From the NCBI RefSeq assembly GCF_006335125.1, contig NZ_VDMO01000002.1:248001-312000 (forward strand): a DNA stretch of 64,000 nt, written 5' to 3'. Each line of letters opens with the position of its first letter. The stretch's first letter is position 1. Source of the stretch: Deinococcus radiopugnans ATCC 19172. Lineage in GTDB: Bacteria; Deinococcota; Deinococci; Deinococcales; Deinococcaceae. The position numbers and the translations under genes are program-made. The notes below the pieces were generated by a model. The model was given only the letters and a program-made list of their open reading frames with translations, did no database searches and had not been told where the DNA came from. Of the stretch, positions 25,082 through 33,984 are shown piece after piece.

Positions 25082-26437
25082 ATGAAAAGAACAGTCCTGC
25101 TCCTCTCGCTGGCCCTGCTGCTGCCCGTCGCCCACGCCCAGCTGGCGGCCACGGCCCCGTCCCAGTCGGTGCCCGGCGATCCCCGCCCCGACGCACCGGA
25201 ACTGAGCGCGCGCGGCCCCTACGCGGTGGGCGTGCGGACCCTGACGCTGACCAACCCTGGCCAGCTGGACATCGCCAACGCCCCCAAGGAGGGCGACATT
25301 CCCCGCTACGCCCGACCGCTGACCGTGGAGGTCTGGTATCCGGCGCTGGGCGACAGCGGCAGCGGCAGCACCACCTACACGGACGTGCTGGGCAGCGGCC
25401 CAGGTGACCCCAAGCGGCCCAACACGCCGTTTACCATTCCAGGCCGCGCCACCCGCGACGCCCCGCCCGTGGCGGCCAAGGCTCCCTACCCGCTGGTGAT
25501 CGTGTCGCACGGCTATCCGGGCAGCCGCTTCCTGATGACCTACCTGACCGAGAATCTGGCCAGCAAGGGCTACGTCGTGGCCGCGATTGACCACACCGAC
25601 AGCACCCACGGCGACAAGGCCGCCTTCGCCAGCACGCTGCTGAACCGCGCCCTGGACGACAACTTTGTGCTGTCGGAACTGGCCCGGCTGGGCGCGGCGG
25701 GCAGCGGCTTGCCGCTCAGCGGGCTGATCAATGCCGACGAGACCGCGCTGGTGGGCTACAGCATGGGCGGCTACGGCGCGCTGAACGCGGCGGGCGCGGG
25801 CTACGCGCCGGAGGTGCTGCCGCTGGTGCCGGGCGGGGCCCTGAAAGAACGGCAGACCGGCAACTACAAGGTGGACCCGCGCATCAAGGCCGTGGTGGCC
25901 TTCGCGCCGTGGGGTGGGGACGCCGCCGTGAAGGGGATCGGTGTCAATTTCGGCGGCAAATACGGCTTCTGGGACGACGCTGGGCTGGCGGGCCTGAAAG
26001 TGCCCACGCTGTTCGTGGTGGGGGACCGCGACGACGTGGCGTACGACGAGGGTGGGGTCAAACCCCTGTTCGAGAATGCCGTGAACGCGGAGCGTTACCT
26101 GCTGGTGTACGAGAACGCCTCGCACAACACCGCGCCCAATCCGCCGCCCGCCGCCGCCCTGAACAGTTTCGACGACTACATGCACTACGCCGAACCTGCG
26201 TGGGACATGTCGCGCCTGAACAACATCAACCAGCATTTCGTGACCGCCTTTCTGGACTGGAAACTGAAGGGCAAGACCGAGGACGCCGCGTACCTCAACG
26301 TGCCGACACCCAGGTCCAATGACATCAAGGTCAGCCGCAACGCCGACGGCACGCCCAAGGCCGACGACACCTCCTGGAAAGGCTTTAAGGCCCGCACCGC
26401 GCGGGGCATCGAGCTGTACCGGATGATGCCGAAGTAA
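25082..26437 (+). CDS. secreted alpha/beta hydrolase, PAF-acetylhydrolase/dienelactone-hydrolase-like
   Basis: 451-residue exported serine hydrolase. Signal peptide [20 protein letters not shown]. Oxyanion-hole strand [17 protein letters not shown]; nucleophile elbow [18 protein letters not shown]; acid strand [16 protein letters not shown]; catalytic His in [15 protein letters not shown]. The arrangement matches bacterial PAF-acetylhydrolase-like esterases with an extra N-terminal beta segment. It is a single gene followed by a strong hairpin terminator. The substrate is probably an ester; polymers or phospholipids cannot be told apart. Confidence 0.85.
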   Translation: MKRTVLLLSLALLLPVAHAQLAATAPSQSVPGDPRPDAPELSARGPYAVGVRTLTLTNPGQLDIANAPKEGDIPRYARPLTVEVWYPALGDSGSGSTTYTDVLGSGPGDPKRPNTPFTIPGRATRDAPPVAAKAPYPLVIVSHGYPGSRFLMTYLTENLASKGYVVAAIDHTDSTHGDKAAFASTLLNRALDDNFVLSELARLGAAGSGLPLSGLINADETALVGYSMGGYGALNAAGAGYAPEVLPLVPGGALKERQTGNYKVDPRIKAVVAFAPWGGDAAVKGIGVNFGGKYGFWDDAGLAGLKVPTLFVVGDRDDVAYDEGGVKPLFENAVNAERYLLVYENASHNTAPNPPPAAALNSFDDYMHYAEPAWDMSRLNNINQHFVTAFLDWKLKGKTEDAAYLNVPTPRSNDIKVSRNADGTPKADDTSWKGFKARTARGIELYRMMPK

Positions 26438-26453
26438 GGTCTATGGGCCAGGG

Positions 26454-26488
26454 GGGCGCGGCGAACTGGAGGCCGCGCCCTTCCCTTT
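26454..26488 (+). terminator. terminator after secreted hydrolase
   Basis: GGGCGCGGC (26454-26462) and GCCGCGCCC (26472-26480) pair perfectly, followed by TTCCCTTTT. Confidence 0.78.
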
Positions 26489-26550
26489 TGCTCTGCCCGG
26501 TCTTCAGCCCCCTCTCAACTTTCCCTGAACTGGGAAGCCCATGCTGGGGC

Positions 26551-26769
26551 ATGACGAAAAATGATGCCGAGGGTGAGCGCGGCGCCCAGCCCACCCCTGC
26601 CGTGCCCGAGGGCCTGCCCCGGCGCACGCTGCCCGAAGTGCCCGCCCCCTCCGGCACGGGCATGAACGCCGGGGAGGCCACGGGACTGCTGGGCGGCGAC
26701 GCCTCCATGACCGAGGCGAATCTGGCGCTGGAGACAGAGGAAGGCGTGGACCCCACGGCGGAAGGCTGA
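26551..26769 (+). CDS. small acidic disordered protein, 72 aa
   Basis: 72-residue hydrophilic protein rich in Glu, Gly, Pro and Thr with no membrane segment or predicted fold. Residues 48-60 contain GGDASMTEANLAL, which shares the pattern GG-x-AS-xxx-AN-xx-L with the small protein at 48638-48847. The ATG at 26551 excludes an upstream extension with unlike composition. Such short charged disordered proteins are frequent in desiccation-tolerant bacteria, but function is unknown. Confidence 0.6.
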   Translation: MTKNDAEGERGAQPTPAVPEGLPRRTLPEVPAPSGTGMNAGEATGLLGGDASMTEANLALETEEGVDPTAEG

Positions 26770-26775
26770 GCGCCG

Positions 26776-26781
26776 TATCCT
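26776..26781 (+). promoter_or_regulatory. -10 box of MmcQ-like gene, leaderless
   Basis: TATCCT lies 6 nt before the ATG at 26788. Confidence 0.5.
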
Positions 26782-26787
26782 GAATCC

Positions 26788-27144
26788 ATGCAAACGGTGG
26801 CCCAACTGCGGGAGGCGTGCGCGCGGCTGGCCCGCTCGGAGGAGACCTTTCCCTTCGGCCCAGGAACGCTGGTCTGGAAGGTGGGCGGCAAGGTTTACGC
26901 CCTGACCGACATCACGGCTGACCCGCTGACGCTGTCTCTGAAGGTGCGGCCTGAGCGCGGGGCGGAACTGCGCGCCGCGCACCCGGCCATCGTGCCAGGC
27001 TACCACCTGAACAAACGCCACTGGGTCACGCTGACGCTGGACGGCAGCCTGCCCCGTGCGCTGGTGGGCGAGGTCCTGGCGGGCAGTCACGCGCTGGTGG
27101 TGGCGGGCATGACGCGGGCGCGGCGAGAGGAACTGGGCCTGTAG
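26788..27144 (+). CDS. MmcQ/YjbR family protein
   Basis: 118-residue protein of the MmcQ/YjbR (CyaY-like fold) family. Diagnostic features: SEETFPFGPGTLVWKVGGKV near the start, ALTDITADPLTLSLKVRPE, and PGYHLNKRHWVTLTLDGSLP with the conserved His-x-x-Lys-x-His-Trp. The length is the family norm. Proteins of this family are described as DNA-binding by annotation only; the biochemical role is not established. Leaderless start. It is followed by a convergent VOC gene. Confidence 0.88.
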   Translation: MQTVAQLREACARLARSEETFPFGPGTLVWKVGGKVYALTDITADPLTLSLKVRPERGAELRAAHPAIVPGYHLNKRHWVTLTLDGSLPRALVGEVLAGSHALVVAGMTRARREELGL

Positions 27145-27195
27145 CGGGGCGCCCATGCCTGCGTCTCGGTGGCCGACGCGTGGGCCTGCGGCCCT

Positions 27196-27612
27196 TCAGG
27201 AAGTGGCGTCTGGTGCGGGGGTCAGCCACTGGACCAGCTGATAGATCAATCCGTTGGGGTCACGCACCTGAAAATACCGCTCGCCCCACGGCTCGGTTTC
27301 GATGGGGGTCACGACCTGAACGCCCTCTGAGCGCAGACGCGCGTATTCGGTGTCGATGTCGTCCACCACAAACACCACCAACAGTCCCATTCCGGCGCGG
27401 CCCGCCACCTCTGCGGGTTTGAATGTCTTCAGGCCAGTGGGCAGAAAGATCAGGTTAAAGCCGACCCCCTCACGGTGCAACGAGACCACTTCGGGCAACT
27501 CCATCCCGGCCACGAAACCGAAATGCTGGCGGGCAAAGGTGGCGGCGGCGGCGATGTCGGGCACGTTCAGGGAAATCGCGGATTCAGTGACCTTCAAGTT
27601 GACCTCCAGCAT
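27196..27612 (-). CDS. VOC family protein (glyoxalase/bleomycin-resistance fold)
   Basis: 138-residue single vicinal-oxygen-chelate protein with two beta-alpha-beta-beta-beta modules. Module 1: ESAISLNVPDIAAAATFARQ; module 2: VVFVVDDIDTEYARLRSEGV and YFQVRDPNGLIYQLVQW, with the metal-ligand-type Glu/Gln positions degenerate. It may bind a drug or metabolite, or act as a dioxygenase or isomerase. It is divergent from a MarR regulator with two palindromes between them, so it is the likely target of that regulator. Confidence 0.85.
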   Translation of the reverse strand: MLEVNLKVTESAISLNVPDIAAAATFARQHFGFVAGMELPEVVSLHREGVGFNLIFLPTGLKTFKPAEVAGRAGMGLLVVFVVDDIDTEYARLRSEGVQVVTPIETEPWGERYFQVRDPNGLIYQLVQWLTPAPDATS

Positions 27613-27622
27613 GGCATGGGCG

Positions 27623-27646
27623 AAATTGACAGCCTTCTGTCAATTT
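27623..27646. promoter_or_regulatory. candidate MarR operator 1
   Basis: AAATTGACA-gccttc-TGTCAATTT has perfect 9-bp arms with a 6-nt spacer. It starts 11 bp from the VOC start codon. Confidence 0.65.
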
Positions 27647-27663
27647 CCTCAGTTTGCCTGAAA

Positions 27664-27679
27664 TGACAGTATGCTGTCA
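27664..27679. promoter_or_regulatory. candidate MarR operator 2
   Basis: TGACAG-TATG-CTGTCA has perfect 6-bp arms. It covers the TATGCT box (27670-27675) that lies 9 nt before the marR-like ATG, so binding would shut off its own gene. Confidence 0.6.
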
Positions 27680-27684
27680 AGTCT

Positions 27685-28164
27685 ATGGCGCAGACTCCCA
27701 CTGGCACGGCCCTGACAGAGCTGACTCGGCAGGTGCGGCAGCTCGCGGGTCTGCTGGACGCCGCCGGGGATCAGCTGGCCGCGCCGTGTGGGCAGACAGG
27801 AACGCGCGCCGCCGTGCTGGCCTGCGCCGATCCGCAGCCGCAGACGGTGGCCGCCGTCGCCCGGCACCTGGGGCTGACCCGCCAGAGCGTGCAGCGCACG
27901 GCCGACCTGCTGGTGGCCGACGGGCTGGCCGAGTACCGCCCCAATCCGGAACACCGCCGCGCCCACCTGCTGGGCCTGACTCCCGCGGGGCAGCGCACCC
28001 TGACGGCCCTGGAAATCACCCAGGAGGCCTGGGCCAACCGCGTCAGCGCCGATCTGAACGAGCAGGAGCTGCTGCGGGCCGCCGAACTCTTGGCCCAGCT
28101 CACGCACCGGCTGCGAGCGGGACGCGGGCGGGCGGTCAGCCGGGACCGCGCAGAGTCCGGCTGA
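27685..28164 (+). CDS. MarR family transcriptional regulator
   Basis: 159-residue winged-helix regulator. The DNA-binding region (about residues 50-100) reads QTVAAVARHLGLTRQSVQRT, then ADLLVADGLAEYRPNPEHRR with the wing Asp/Arg pattern and LLGLTPAGQRTL. Flanking N- and C-terminal helices form the dimer region. MarR proteins are repressors released by small aromatic or oxidising ligands. Two TGACAG-type palindromes lie in the 72-bp gap to the divergent VOC gene and overlap this gene's -10. Confidence 0.92.
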   Translation: MAQTPTGTALTELTRQVRQLAGLLDAAGDQLAAPCGQTGTRAAVLACADPQPQTVAAVARHLGLTRQSVQRTADLLVADGLAEYRPNPEHRRAHLLGLTPAGQRTLTALEITQEAWANRVSADLNEQELLRAAELLAQLTHRLRAGRGRAVSRDRAESG

Positions 28165-28179
28165 GGCCAGGCCGGTGCC

Positions 28180-28953
28180 TCAGCGCTTCTCCAGGCGCAC
28201 CACCAGCATCTGCTCAATGTGGGCCACCAGCAGGCCCCCGGCGTCGTATTCCAGCCCGGCGGCCTGCCGCTCGGCCTCGCCCAGCGCGTCGGCGTGGGCA
28301 CGCAGGCGCTGGACCGTTTCGGGCGTGCACCCGGACTGGGCCGTCCACCACGCGAAGTCCAGACGGTACGGCACCAGGGTGTCCTGCGTCCACACGAAGC
28401 CGGCGGCCTCGGCCAGCGCCCGCCACGCCTCCACGGTGCGCTGGGCATGGTGGCTGGGATCGCGCAGGGTCTGATAGGGGTCCATCCAGGCCTGCACCGC
28501 CGGGGTGGGGCTGATCTGATCGGCAACCACCAGCCGCCCGCCGGGTTCCAGCACGCGGTGGGCCTCGGCCAGAAAGCGGTCCAGATTCAGGAAATGGTGC
28601 GGCGCGTGACGCGAGGTGACCAGCGTGAAGGCGGCGTCGGGGAAGGGGATGGTTTCGGCGCTGCCCACCACGAAACGGACGTTGGTCTGCCTGTCCTCCT
28701 GCGCGCGCCGCCGGGCGTGGTCCAGCATCAGGTCGGCCAGATCGAGGCCCACCACCGACGCCACGAAGGGGGCCAGGGCGTGCGCGGTGTTGCCGGTTCC
28801 CGTCGCCACGTCCAGCGCGCGGTCCTGCGGCAACGGCGCGGCGTAGTCCAGCAGCACCGGCAGGCTGGGGCCGTGGCGATGAACCGCGCTGGCGGCGTAT
28901 TGGCTGGCCTGGGCATTGAACTGCTCGCGGCTGGAGACGGGGTCACTGGACAT
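28180..28953 (-). CDS. class I SAM-dependent methyltransferase, UbiE/Methyltransf_11 type
   Basis: 257-residue Rossmann methyltransferase. SAM motif I ALDVATGTGNTAHALAPF, motif II VGLDLADLMLDHARRRA, acidic strand VRFVVGSAETIPFPDAAFTL, and post-motif ALRVLEPGGRLVVAD-like HRVLEPGGRLVVADQIS. A small-molecule substrate is typical of this class. The start at 28953 (MSSDPVSSREQFNAQASQYA) gives the usual family N-terminus, and a CACAAT hexamer lies 6 nt upstream. It is convergent with the marR-like gene. Confidence 0.88.
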   Translation of the reverse strand: MSSDPVSSREQFNAQASQYAASAVHRHGPSLPVLLDYAAPLPQDRALDVATGTGNTAHALAPFVASVVGLDLADLMLDHARRRAQEDRQTNVRFVVGSAETIPFPDAAFTLVTSRHAPHHFLNLDRFLAEAHRVLEPGGRLVVADQISPTPAVQAWMDPYQTLRDPSHHAQRTVEAWRALAEAAGFVWTQDTLVPYRLDFAWWTAQSGCTPETVQRLRAHADALGEAERQAAGLEYDAGGLLVAHIEQMLVVRLEKR

Positions 28954-29031
28954 GCCCGAATTGTGCTCGCCCGGCACGGCAGACCCTGAACGATGTCTGG
29001 AGGTCAGCCCGGGCACACGCTCAGGGCGACA

Positions 29032-29064
29032 GCAAAATCGCCGCCCACACTCGAGACGGCGATT
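29032..29064 (-). terminator. terminator after cytochrome c gene
   Basis: On the minus strand AATCGCCG, a 13-nt loop, CGGCGATT and then TTGCT. Confidence 0.7.
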
Positions 29065-29080
29065 CTGGCAACGGAAGCGG

Positions 29081-29812
<732 letters not shown>

Positions 29813-29819
29813 GACCCCC

Positions 29820-29825
29820 AGCATA
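29820..29825 (-). promoter_or_regulatory. -10 box of cytochrome c gene, leaderless
   Basis: TATGCT on the minus strand, 7 nt before the ATG at 29812. Confidence 0.55.
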
Positions 29826-29908
29826 CGCTGGGAGCGGCGGGACGTGACGCCCTCGCCCCTTTTAGGCGGCCTTTAAGCAGGTCTGCGGCCAGCCGGGCGC
29901 GGCCCAGG

Positions 29909-30322
29909 CTAGAACAGCGGCTCCGGCGGGGCAGCGGGGTCTTCCTCGGGCCACCACTGCCGCGCGGCCAGGTCACAGCGCCCGGCCGCGTCGAAAGCCA
30001 CGCCCTCGGCGCTCAGCAGCCGCTCCTGCAAGTCCCCGAAGCCCAGCTTGTGGGTGCTGACGCGCCCCTGCGCGTTGATGACGCGTTGCCACGGCAGCTC
30101 GGCTCCGTCCTGACCGCCCATCAGGCCGTTGAGCACGTGCCCGGCCTGCCGCGCCGCGCCGGGACTGCCGGCCAGCAGCGCCAGCTGGCCGTAGGTCATG
30201 ACCCGGCCCGGCGGAATTCGCGCCACCAGCGCCAGCACCCGCGCCCGGAAGTCGCCGGAGACCCCGGCAGCGTGGCCCATCCCCACGTCACCAGTCCCGA
30301 CAGGGTCAGATCCAGGCGCCAC
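29909..30322 (-). CDS. alkyltransferase-like (ATL) protein, MGMT family
   Basis: Up to 137 residues with the DNA-binding fold of O6-alkylguanine-DNA alkyltransferase. Core: VLALVARIPPGRVMTYGQLA, recognition helix GAARQAGHVLNGL, and PWQRVINAQGRVST, where Trp stands in place of the alkyl-acceptor Cys of PCHRV. ATL proteins bind O6-alkylguanine and hand it to nucleotide-excision repair. The GTG at 30322 immediately follows the amidase stop; an ATG at 30280 is an alternative and better matches family length. Confidence 0.88.
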   Translation of the reverse strand: MAPGSDPVGTGDVGMGHAAGVSGDFRARVLALVARIPPGRVMTYGQLALLAGSPGAARQAGHVLNGLMGGQDGAELPWQRVINAQGRVSTHKLGFGDLQERLLSAEGVAFDAAGRCDLAARQWWPEEDPAAPPEPLF

Positions 30323-32137
30323 CTACTTGCCCGCGCCGCCCACCGCGCCGCCGTCCACGATGCCCGTGACCAGCGCCTCGCGGATGCCCTGCGCGATGCC
30401 CAGCGCCACGCGGTCGCGGTAGTTGGTGTCCTGCAGATTCAGGCCGTCGACGGGATGGCTGGTGTAGCCGATCTCGACCAGGGCGGCGGGAATGCGGCTG
30501 TTGCGCAGCACGGCCAGCGACTGGCTGTTCTTGAGGCCCTGCGAGTAGGCTCCGGTCTCGTTCACCACGTGCGTCTGGAGCAGCGCCGCCAGACTGCTGG
30601 ACAGCGGATGGTTGGGGTTCCACCACGTTTCGACGCCGTAGCCGCGCAGGGCGCTGCGGGCGTCCATGGCATTGACGTGAATGCTGACAAACAGCTGGGT
30701 GCCCGGCGTGCCCATCTTCGCGCGCAGGGTCAGATCGGTGTTCTTGTCGGGATTCAGCTCGCCGTCCCGGTCGCGGGTCAGCACCACGTCCACCCCGGCG
30801 GCGCGCAACAGGGCTGCCACGCGCAGGGCCACGTCCAGCACCACTTCCTTCTCGATCACGGCCCCCACCGCGCCGGGGTCCCGGCCGCCGTGGCCCGGAT
30901 CGATCACCACCCGCGGCCGCACGTAGCTGGCGCTCAGGGCCAGGATGGCCATGCCGCGCGCCGCCGGAACGGCGGGCACGGCGGCCAGCAGCTTCTCCTG
31001 CGGGGCCAGCGGCGTCAGATCGGCCAGCGCGGGCGACAGGTCAATCGCCAGCCGCGACAGGTCCCCGCTGGCAGGCGGCAGCAACTGGGCGCGCCAGCCG
31101 CTGCGCGGTGTGGTGGGGGCGCCGGTCAGCAGCGTGAAGACGGCCCCGCCCGGCGTCGTTTCGGCCCGCCAGGAGCGCAGTTCGGGGCTGATGTTCTGCA
31201 CGACCTGCGGCGTCACGCTGACCCCCGTGAGTTCCACCCGCAGCCCGATGCCTCCCGGCACGATGCGGTACGCGGTGCCCGGCGGCAGGTCCAGCACCAC
31301 GCGAGTCTGCCCCGGATTCTTGCCGATGCGCGGCGGGGTCAGCAGCGCGCCCCTGGGCGTGCCCGGCACCTGACCGCTCAGGGCGCTGAGCGTCTGCGAA
31401 TCGGCACCGGGCAGCGCGGGCGCGGGCGGCAGCGCCCCTCCCGGCGCGGGGGCCACCGTGTCTCCGGGCGGCAACGTGGTCTGCGCTGTGGTGGCCCGCG
31501 CCGTGGTGGTCTGCGCCGTGCTCACAGATACCGTGCCTGTCGGCAGGGGGGCAGGCAGGGTGGGGGCCGGGGCGAGCGCCGCCGACGGAGCGCTGCCCTG
31601 CGCCACCGTGCGGACCAGTTTGCCCAGCTCCGGGCTGGCCCCACCCTTGACGCCCGCGCCAAAATCGAGAATCAGCACCCGGCCGCCGCTGCCGATGGTG
31701 GCTTCCATGGCCTGCCAGCCGGCCGTCAGGGACAGTGGGTAGGGCGTGATCAGCGTGGCCTGCCCGCCCCCTGCGCGGTACTCGCTCACGTTGTCGCCCA
31801 GCCGGCCGGACACGGTGGGCAGCACCCGCGCCCCCTGCACGTCCAGCCGCAGCCCGCTGAAGGTGGGGGTCAGGGTGTAGCTGACGCCGTCCGGCAGATC
31901 GAAGACGACCCGCGTCACGCCGCCGTTCTGGCTGGATCGTGGCGAGCCGAAGGTGACGTTCTGGACGCCGGTCAGGTTGATGGGGGCCGGAGCGGGCACA
32001 GCCGCCGACGCCCCCTGCAGCACGGGCGCCGCCTGGGCCGGGGCCTCGCGCACGAAGGGATCACTCCCCTGCGCCAGCCCCGCCCCAGCCGCCCCAAGAA
32101 GCATGGCAGATGAGAAAAATATGATCTTCTGCTTCAT
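30323..32137 (-). CDS. AMIN-domain N-acetylmuramoyl-L-alanine amidase (Amidase_3)
   Basis: 604-residue envelope enzyme that cleaves the lactyl-L-Ala bond of peptidoglycan. Signal peptide MKQKIIFFSSAMLLGAAGAG. Two AMIN-type beta domains (about 50-150 and 255-350; RVVFDLPDGVSYTLTP and RVVLDLPPGTAYRIVP) would bind the wall or secretin. A Pro/Ala/Thr-rich linker separates them. The catalytic Amidase_3 domain (about 385-600) has zinc ligands in IDPGHGGRDPGA, SIHVNAMDA and the catalytic Glu in ALVEIGYTSHP. The start at 32137 gives a proper signal peptide. Confidence 0.93.
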   Translation of the reverse strand: MKQKIIFFSSAMLLGAAGAGLAQGSDPFVREAPAQAAPVLQGASAAVPAPAPINLTGVQNVTFGSPRSSQNGGVTRVVFDLPDGVSYTLTPTFSGLRLDVQGARVLPTVSGRLGDNVSEYRAGGGQATLITPYPLSLTAGWQAMEATIGSGGRVLILDFGAGVKGGASPELGKLVRTVAQGSAPSAALAPAPTLPAPLPTGTVSVSTAQTTTARATTAQTTLPPGDTVAPAPGGALPPAPALPGADSQTLSALSGQVPGTPRGALLTPPRIGKNPGQTRVVLDLPPGTAYRIVPGGIGLRVELTGVSVTPQVVQNISPELRSWRAETTPGGAVFTLLTGAPTTPRSGWRAQLLPPASGDLSRLAIDLSPALADLTPLAPQEKLLAAVPAVPAARGMAILALSASYVRPRVVIDPGHGGRDPGAVGAVIEKEVVLDVALRVAALLRAAGVDVVLTRDRDGELNPDKNTDLTLRAKMGTPGTQLFVSIHVNAMDARSALRGYGVETWWNPNHPLSSSLAALLQTHVVNETGAYSQGLKNSQSLAVLRNSRIPAALVEIGYTSHPVDGLNLQDTNYRDRVALGIAQGIREALVTGIVDGGAVGGAGK

Positions 32138-32324
32138 GACGCTTCCCACTATTCAATGTCCAAGGTGAGAAACACTGTGCTGGTCCTCATCAAAGTCATT
32201 TTTGAGGGGTGTTAAAAATCTCATACAGCAGTTGGACCGGGGAGGATTCAGCGGAACCTCAGGCTGTGTCGACTGGAAATTGGAGGTGGCCCCGTCACGA
32301 CCTGCCGCTAAATTCAGGCGGCCT

Positions 32325-33170
32325 TCAGGGCACCGTTGGCGCGTCGAACGGCTGGGCGGCGGCAGAAAACAGGCGTTCCCAGGTCACGCGGTCCACCATG
32401 CCGGTCACCGGCAGGCCGTTGGCCCGTTGGAAGACGCGCACAGTCTGCGTGGTGACCGGGCCGTACCAGCCATCACCCTGTCCCGGACGCGCCGGGAGCA
32501 TCAGCGCGATCAGCCGGTTTTGCACCGCCAGGACGTCGGGACCGTTCAGGCGGTTGTCCTGCAGTTTCAGGGTGCGCCCGAACGGCACGGGGGCCACCAC
32601 GGCGGCGGGCGCCGGGCTCGTGGCGGGTGGGACCTGCACCGGGGGGTCTTTCGGCGGGACGGATGGCTCAGGAGCAGGCGAATTCGACGCTGCCGGCGTC
32701 AGCGTGACGCTGCCGTGGTGCGCTGCTTCGGTGGGCGGCGTTTTGGTGGACAGCGTTTCAGTGGTCGGGCGGCCCGACGGCTCCCCGGTCGGTTCCGGCG
32801 GCAGGTCCAGGTACAGCAGCGTGCGGGCATGACCGTCCGGGTCCGGCTGGAGACGCAGGTAGACGTAGCCGCCCGCCGTCTTCAGCCAGTTGTAGACGCT
32901 GCGCTGACTGTCGCGGCTGCGCCACACCCCGTACAGATCGTCGGCCAGCGCCGCGTTCAGCGCCACCCGCGCGGCCTCCACCGTGTCGCCCACGCCCACA
33001 CACTGTTTTTCCGGAAAGCCGACCGCGGCAAAACTGGCCGGGCAGTCCCGTAGCACCCCGCCCAGGGTCTGCGCCGTCTGCTTGGCCGCTGCTTCCAGAT
33101 CTGCGCGGCCCGGCGCGGCGACGGCGGTGGCGGCGAGCAGCGAAAGGACCAGAACGGCGGCGCGCTTCAT
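32325..33170 (-). CDS. secreted peptidoglycan-binding domain protein
   Basis: 281-residue exported protein. Signal peptide [21 protein letters not shown] unique N-terminal region (20-130) contains two Cys (DCPASF, KQCVGVG). A Pro/Thr/Ala-rich linker follows (135-195). The C-terminal PG_binding_1 domain (about 200-275) reads [20 protein letters not shown] then [20 protein letters not shown]. It would bind cell-wall peptidoglycan non-catalytically. The long upstream reading was rejected because it overlaps the divergent HTH gene and lacks a signal. It may serve the same wall process as the amidase 187 bp away. Confidence 0.83.
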   Translation of the reverse strand: MKRAAVLVLSLLAATAVAAPGRADLEAAAKQTAQTLGGVLRDCPASFAAVGFPEKQCVGVGDTVEAARVALNAALADDLYGVWRSRDSQRSVYNWLKTAGGYVYLRLQPDPDGHARTLLYLDLPPEPTGEPSGRPTTETLSTKTPPTEAAHHGSVTLTPAASNSPAPEPSVPPKDPPVQVPPATSPAPAAVVAPVPFGRTLKLQDNRLNGPDVLAVQNRLIALMLPARPGQGDGWYGPVTTQTVRVFQRANGLPVTGMVDRVTWERLFSAAAQPFDAPTVP

Positions 33171-33236
33171 CCCTGTAGTCCTAGCACGCGCAAGCTGACG
33201 ATGGCTGAGTGGTGGGCAGTCCATGCGCTTCATGGA

Positions 33237-33270
33237 GCCTTTCAGCGCAGGCCCTCGCGCGCTGAAAGGC
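33237..33270. promoter_or_regulatory. 12-bp perfect inverted repeat, candidate operator
   Basis: GCCTTTCAGCGC (33237-33248) and GCGCTGAAAGGC (33259-33270) with a 10-nt spacer. It lies between divergent genes, 20 bp before the HTH gene start. Confidence 0.6.
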
Positions 33271-33290
33271 AGAAAGCCAGACTGGGCAGC

Positions 33291-33971
33291 ATGACCACTT
33301 CTCAGGCAGAAACGCAGCGAATCGCCGACGCCCCCACCGCCCGCGCCCTGCGGCAGAACGTCACTTTCCTGGGCCTGTTCACCGGGCCGCGTTCCCCCAG
33401 TGAGATCACGGCCTCGGCGGGCATGGCGGCCAACCTGGCGCACCACCACGCCCGCCGACTGGCCAGTCTGGGCCTGCTGCTGGAGGTGAGGCGCGAGGGG
33501 GGCCGGGTGTTTTATCAACTGGCGGCGCGGGAATTTCGGGTGCCCTGGGCGGTGCTGCCACCCACCGATCCAGAGGGTGGAGAGACGCTGACCCTGCGGC
33601 GCATCACCGACAATTTCTATCAGGCGTACGAACGCTCTTATCTGGCGCTGGGAAACGACAGTGAGGAAGCCATCTTCGGCTTCAGCACCACCCCAGGCGA
33701 GGCGGAAGTCCCGCCACAGCCGACAGCACAACCCGTGGAATCTCACCCCAGCCATCTGGAGGCCCTGACCCTGCGGTTGACCCCGGAACGTTACCGCAAG
33801 CTTGTCCGTGACCTCAGCCAGCTCTTAACGGCAGCAGCGACAGACGGCCTGAAAGATCAGGGGCAGGTCTGCACATTCGCTGTTCTGGCCTCGCGCGGCG
33901 CACTGGACGGCGACGGCGAGTTTGTGGGGCGCAGCTCGCACACCCTCAGTTCCTTCCTGGGCGCGGATTGA
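33291..33971 (+). CDS. ArsR-like winged-helix transcriptional regulator
   Basis: 226-residue protein. The N-terminal winged helix (about 20-90) reads [20 protein letters not shown], then [20 protein letters not shown] with wing [15 protein letters not shown], an ArsR-type layout. The C-terminal 130 residues (helices around [20 protein letters not shown]) probably dimerise or bind ligand; I know no family for them. A perfect 12-bp inverted repeat sits 20 bp upstream, between this gene and the divergent peptidoglycan-binding gene, which suggests autoregulation and control of that neighbour. Confidence 0.78.
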   Translation: MTTSQAETQRIADAPTARALRQNVTFLGLFTGPRSPSEITASAGMAANLAHHHARRLASLGLLLEVRREGGRVFYQLAAREFRVPWAVLPPTDPEGGETLTLRRITDNFYQAYERSYLALGNDSEEAIFGFSTTPGEAEVPPQPTAQPVESHPSHLEALTLRLTPERYRKLVRDLSQLLTAAATDGLKDQGQVCTFAVLASRGALDGDGEFVGRSSHTLSSFLGAD

Positions 33972-33984
33972 CCGCCGCACAGCC

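Noticed and set aside
24762..25085. 107-codon plus frame overlapping the mannosidase stop by ATGA
   Set aside because: Mostly Pro/Arg/Ala, codon bias poor, and no recognisable residues; the coupling overlap alone is not enough.
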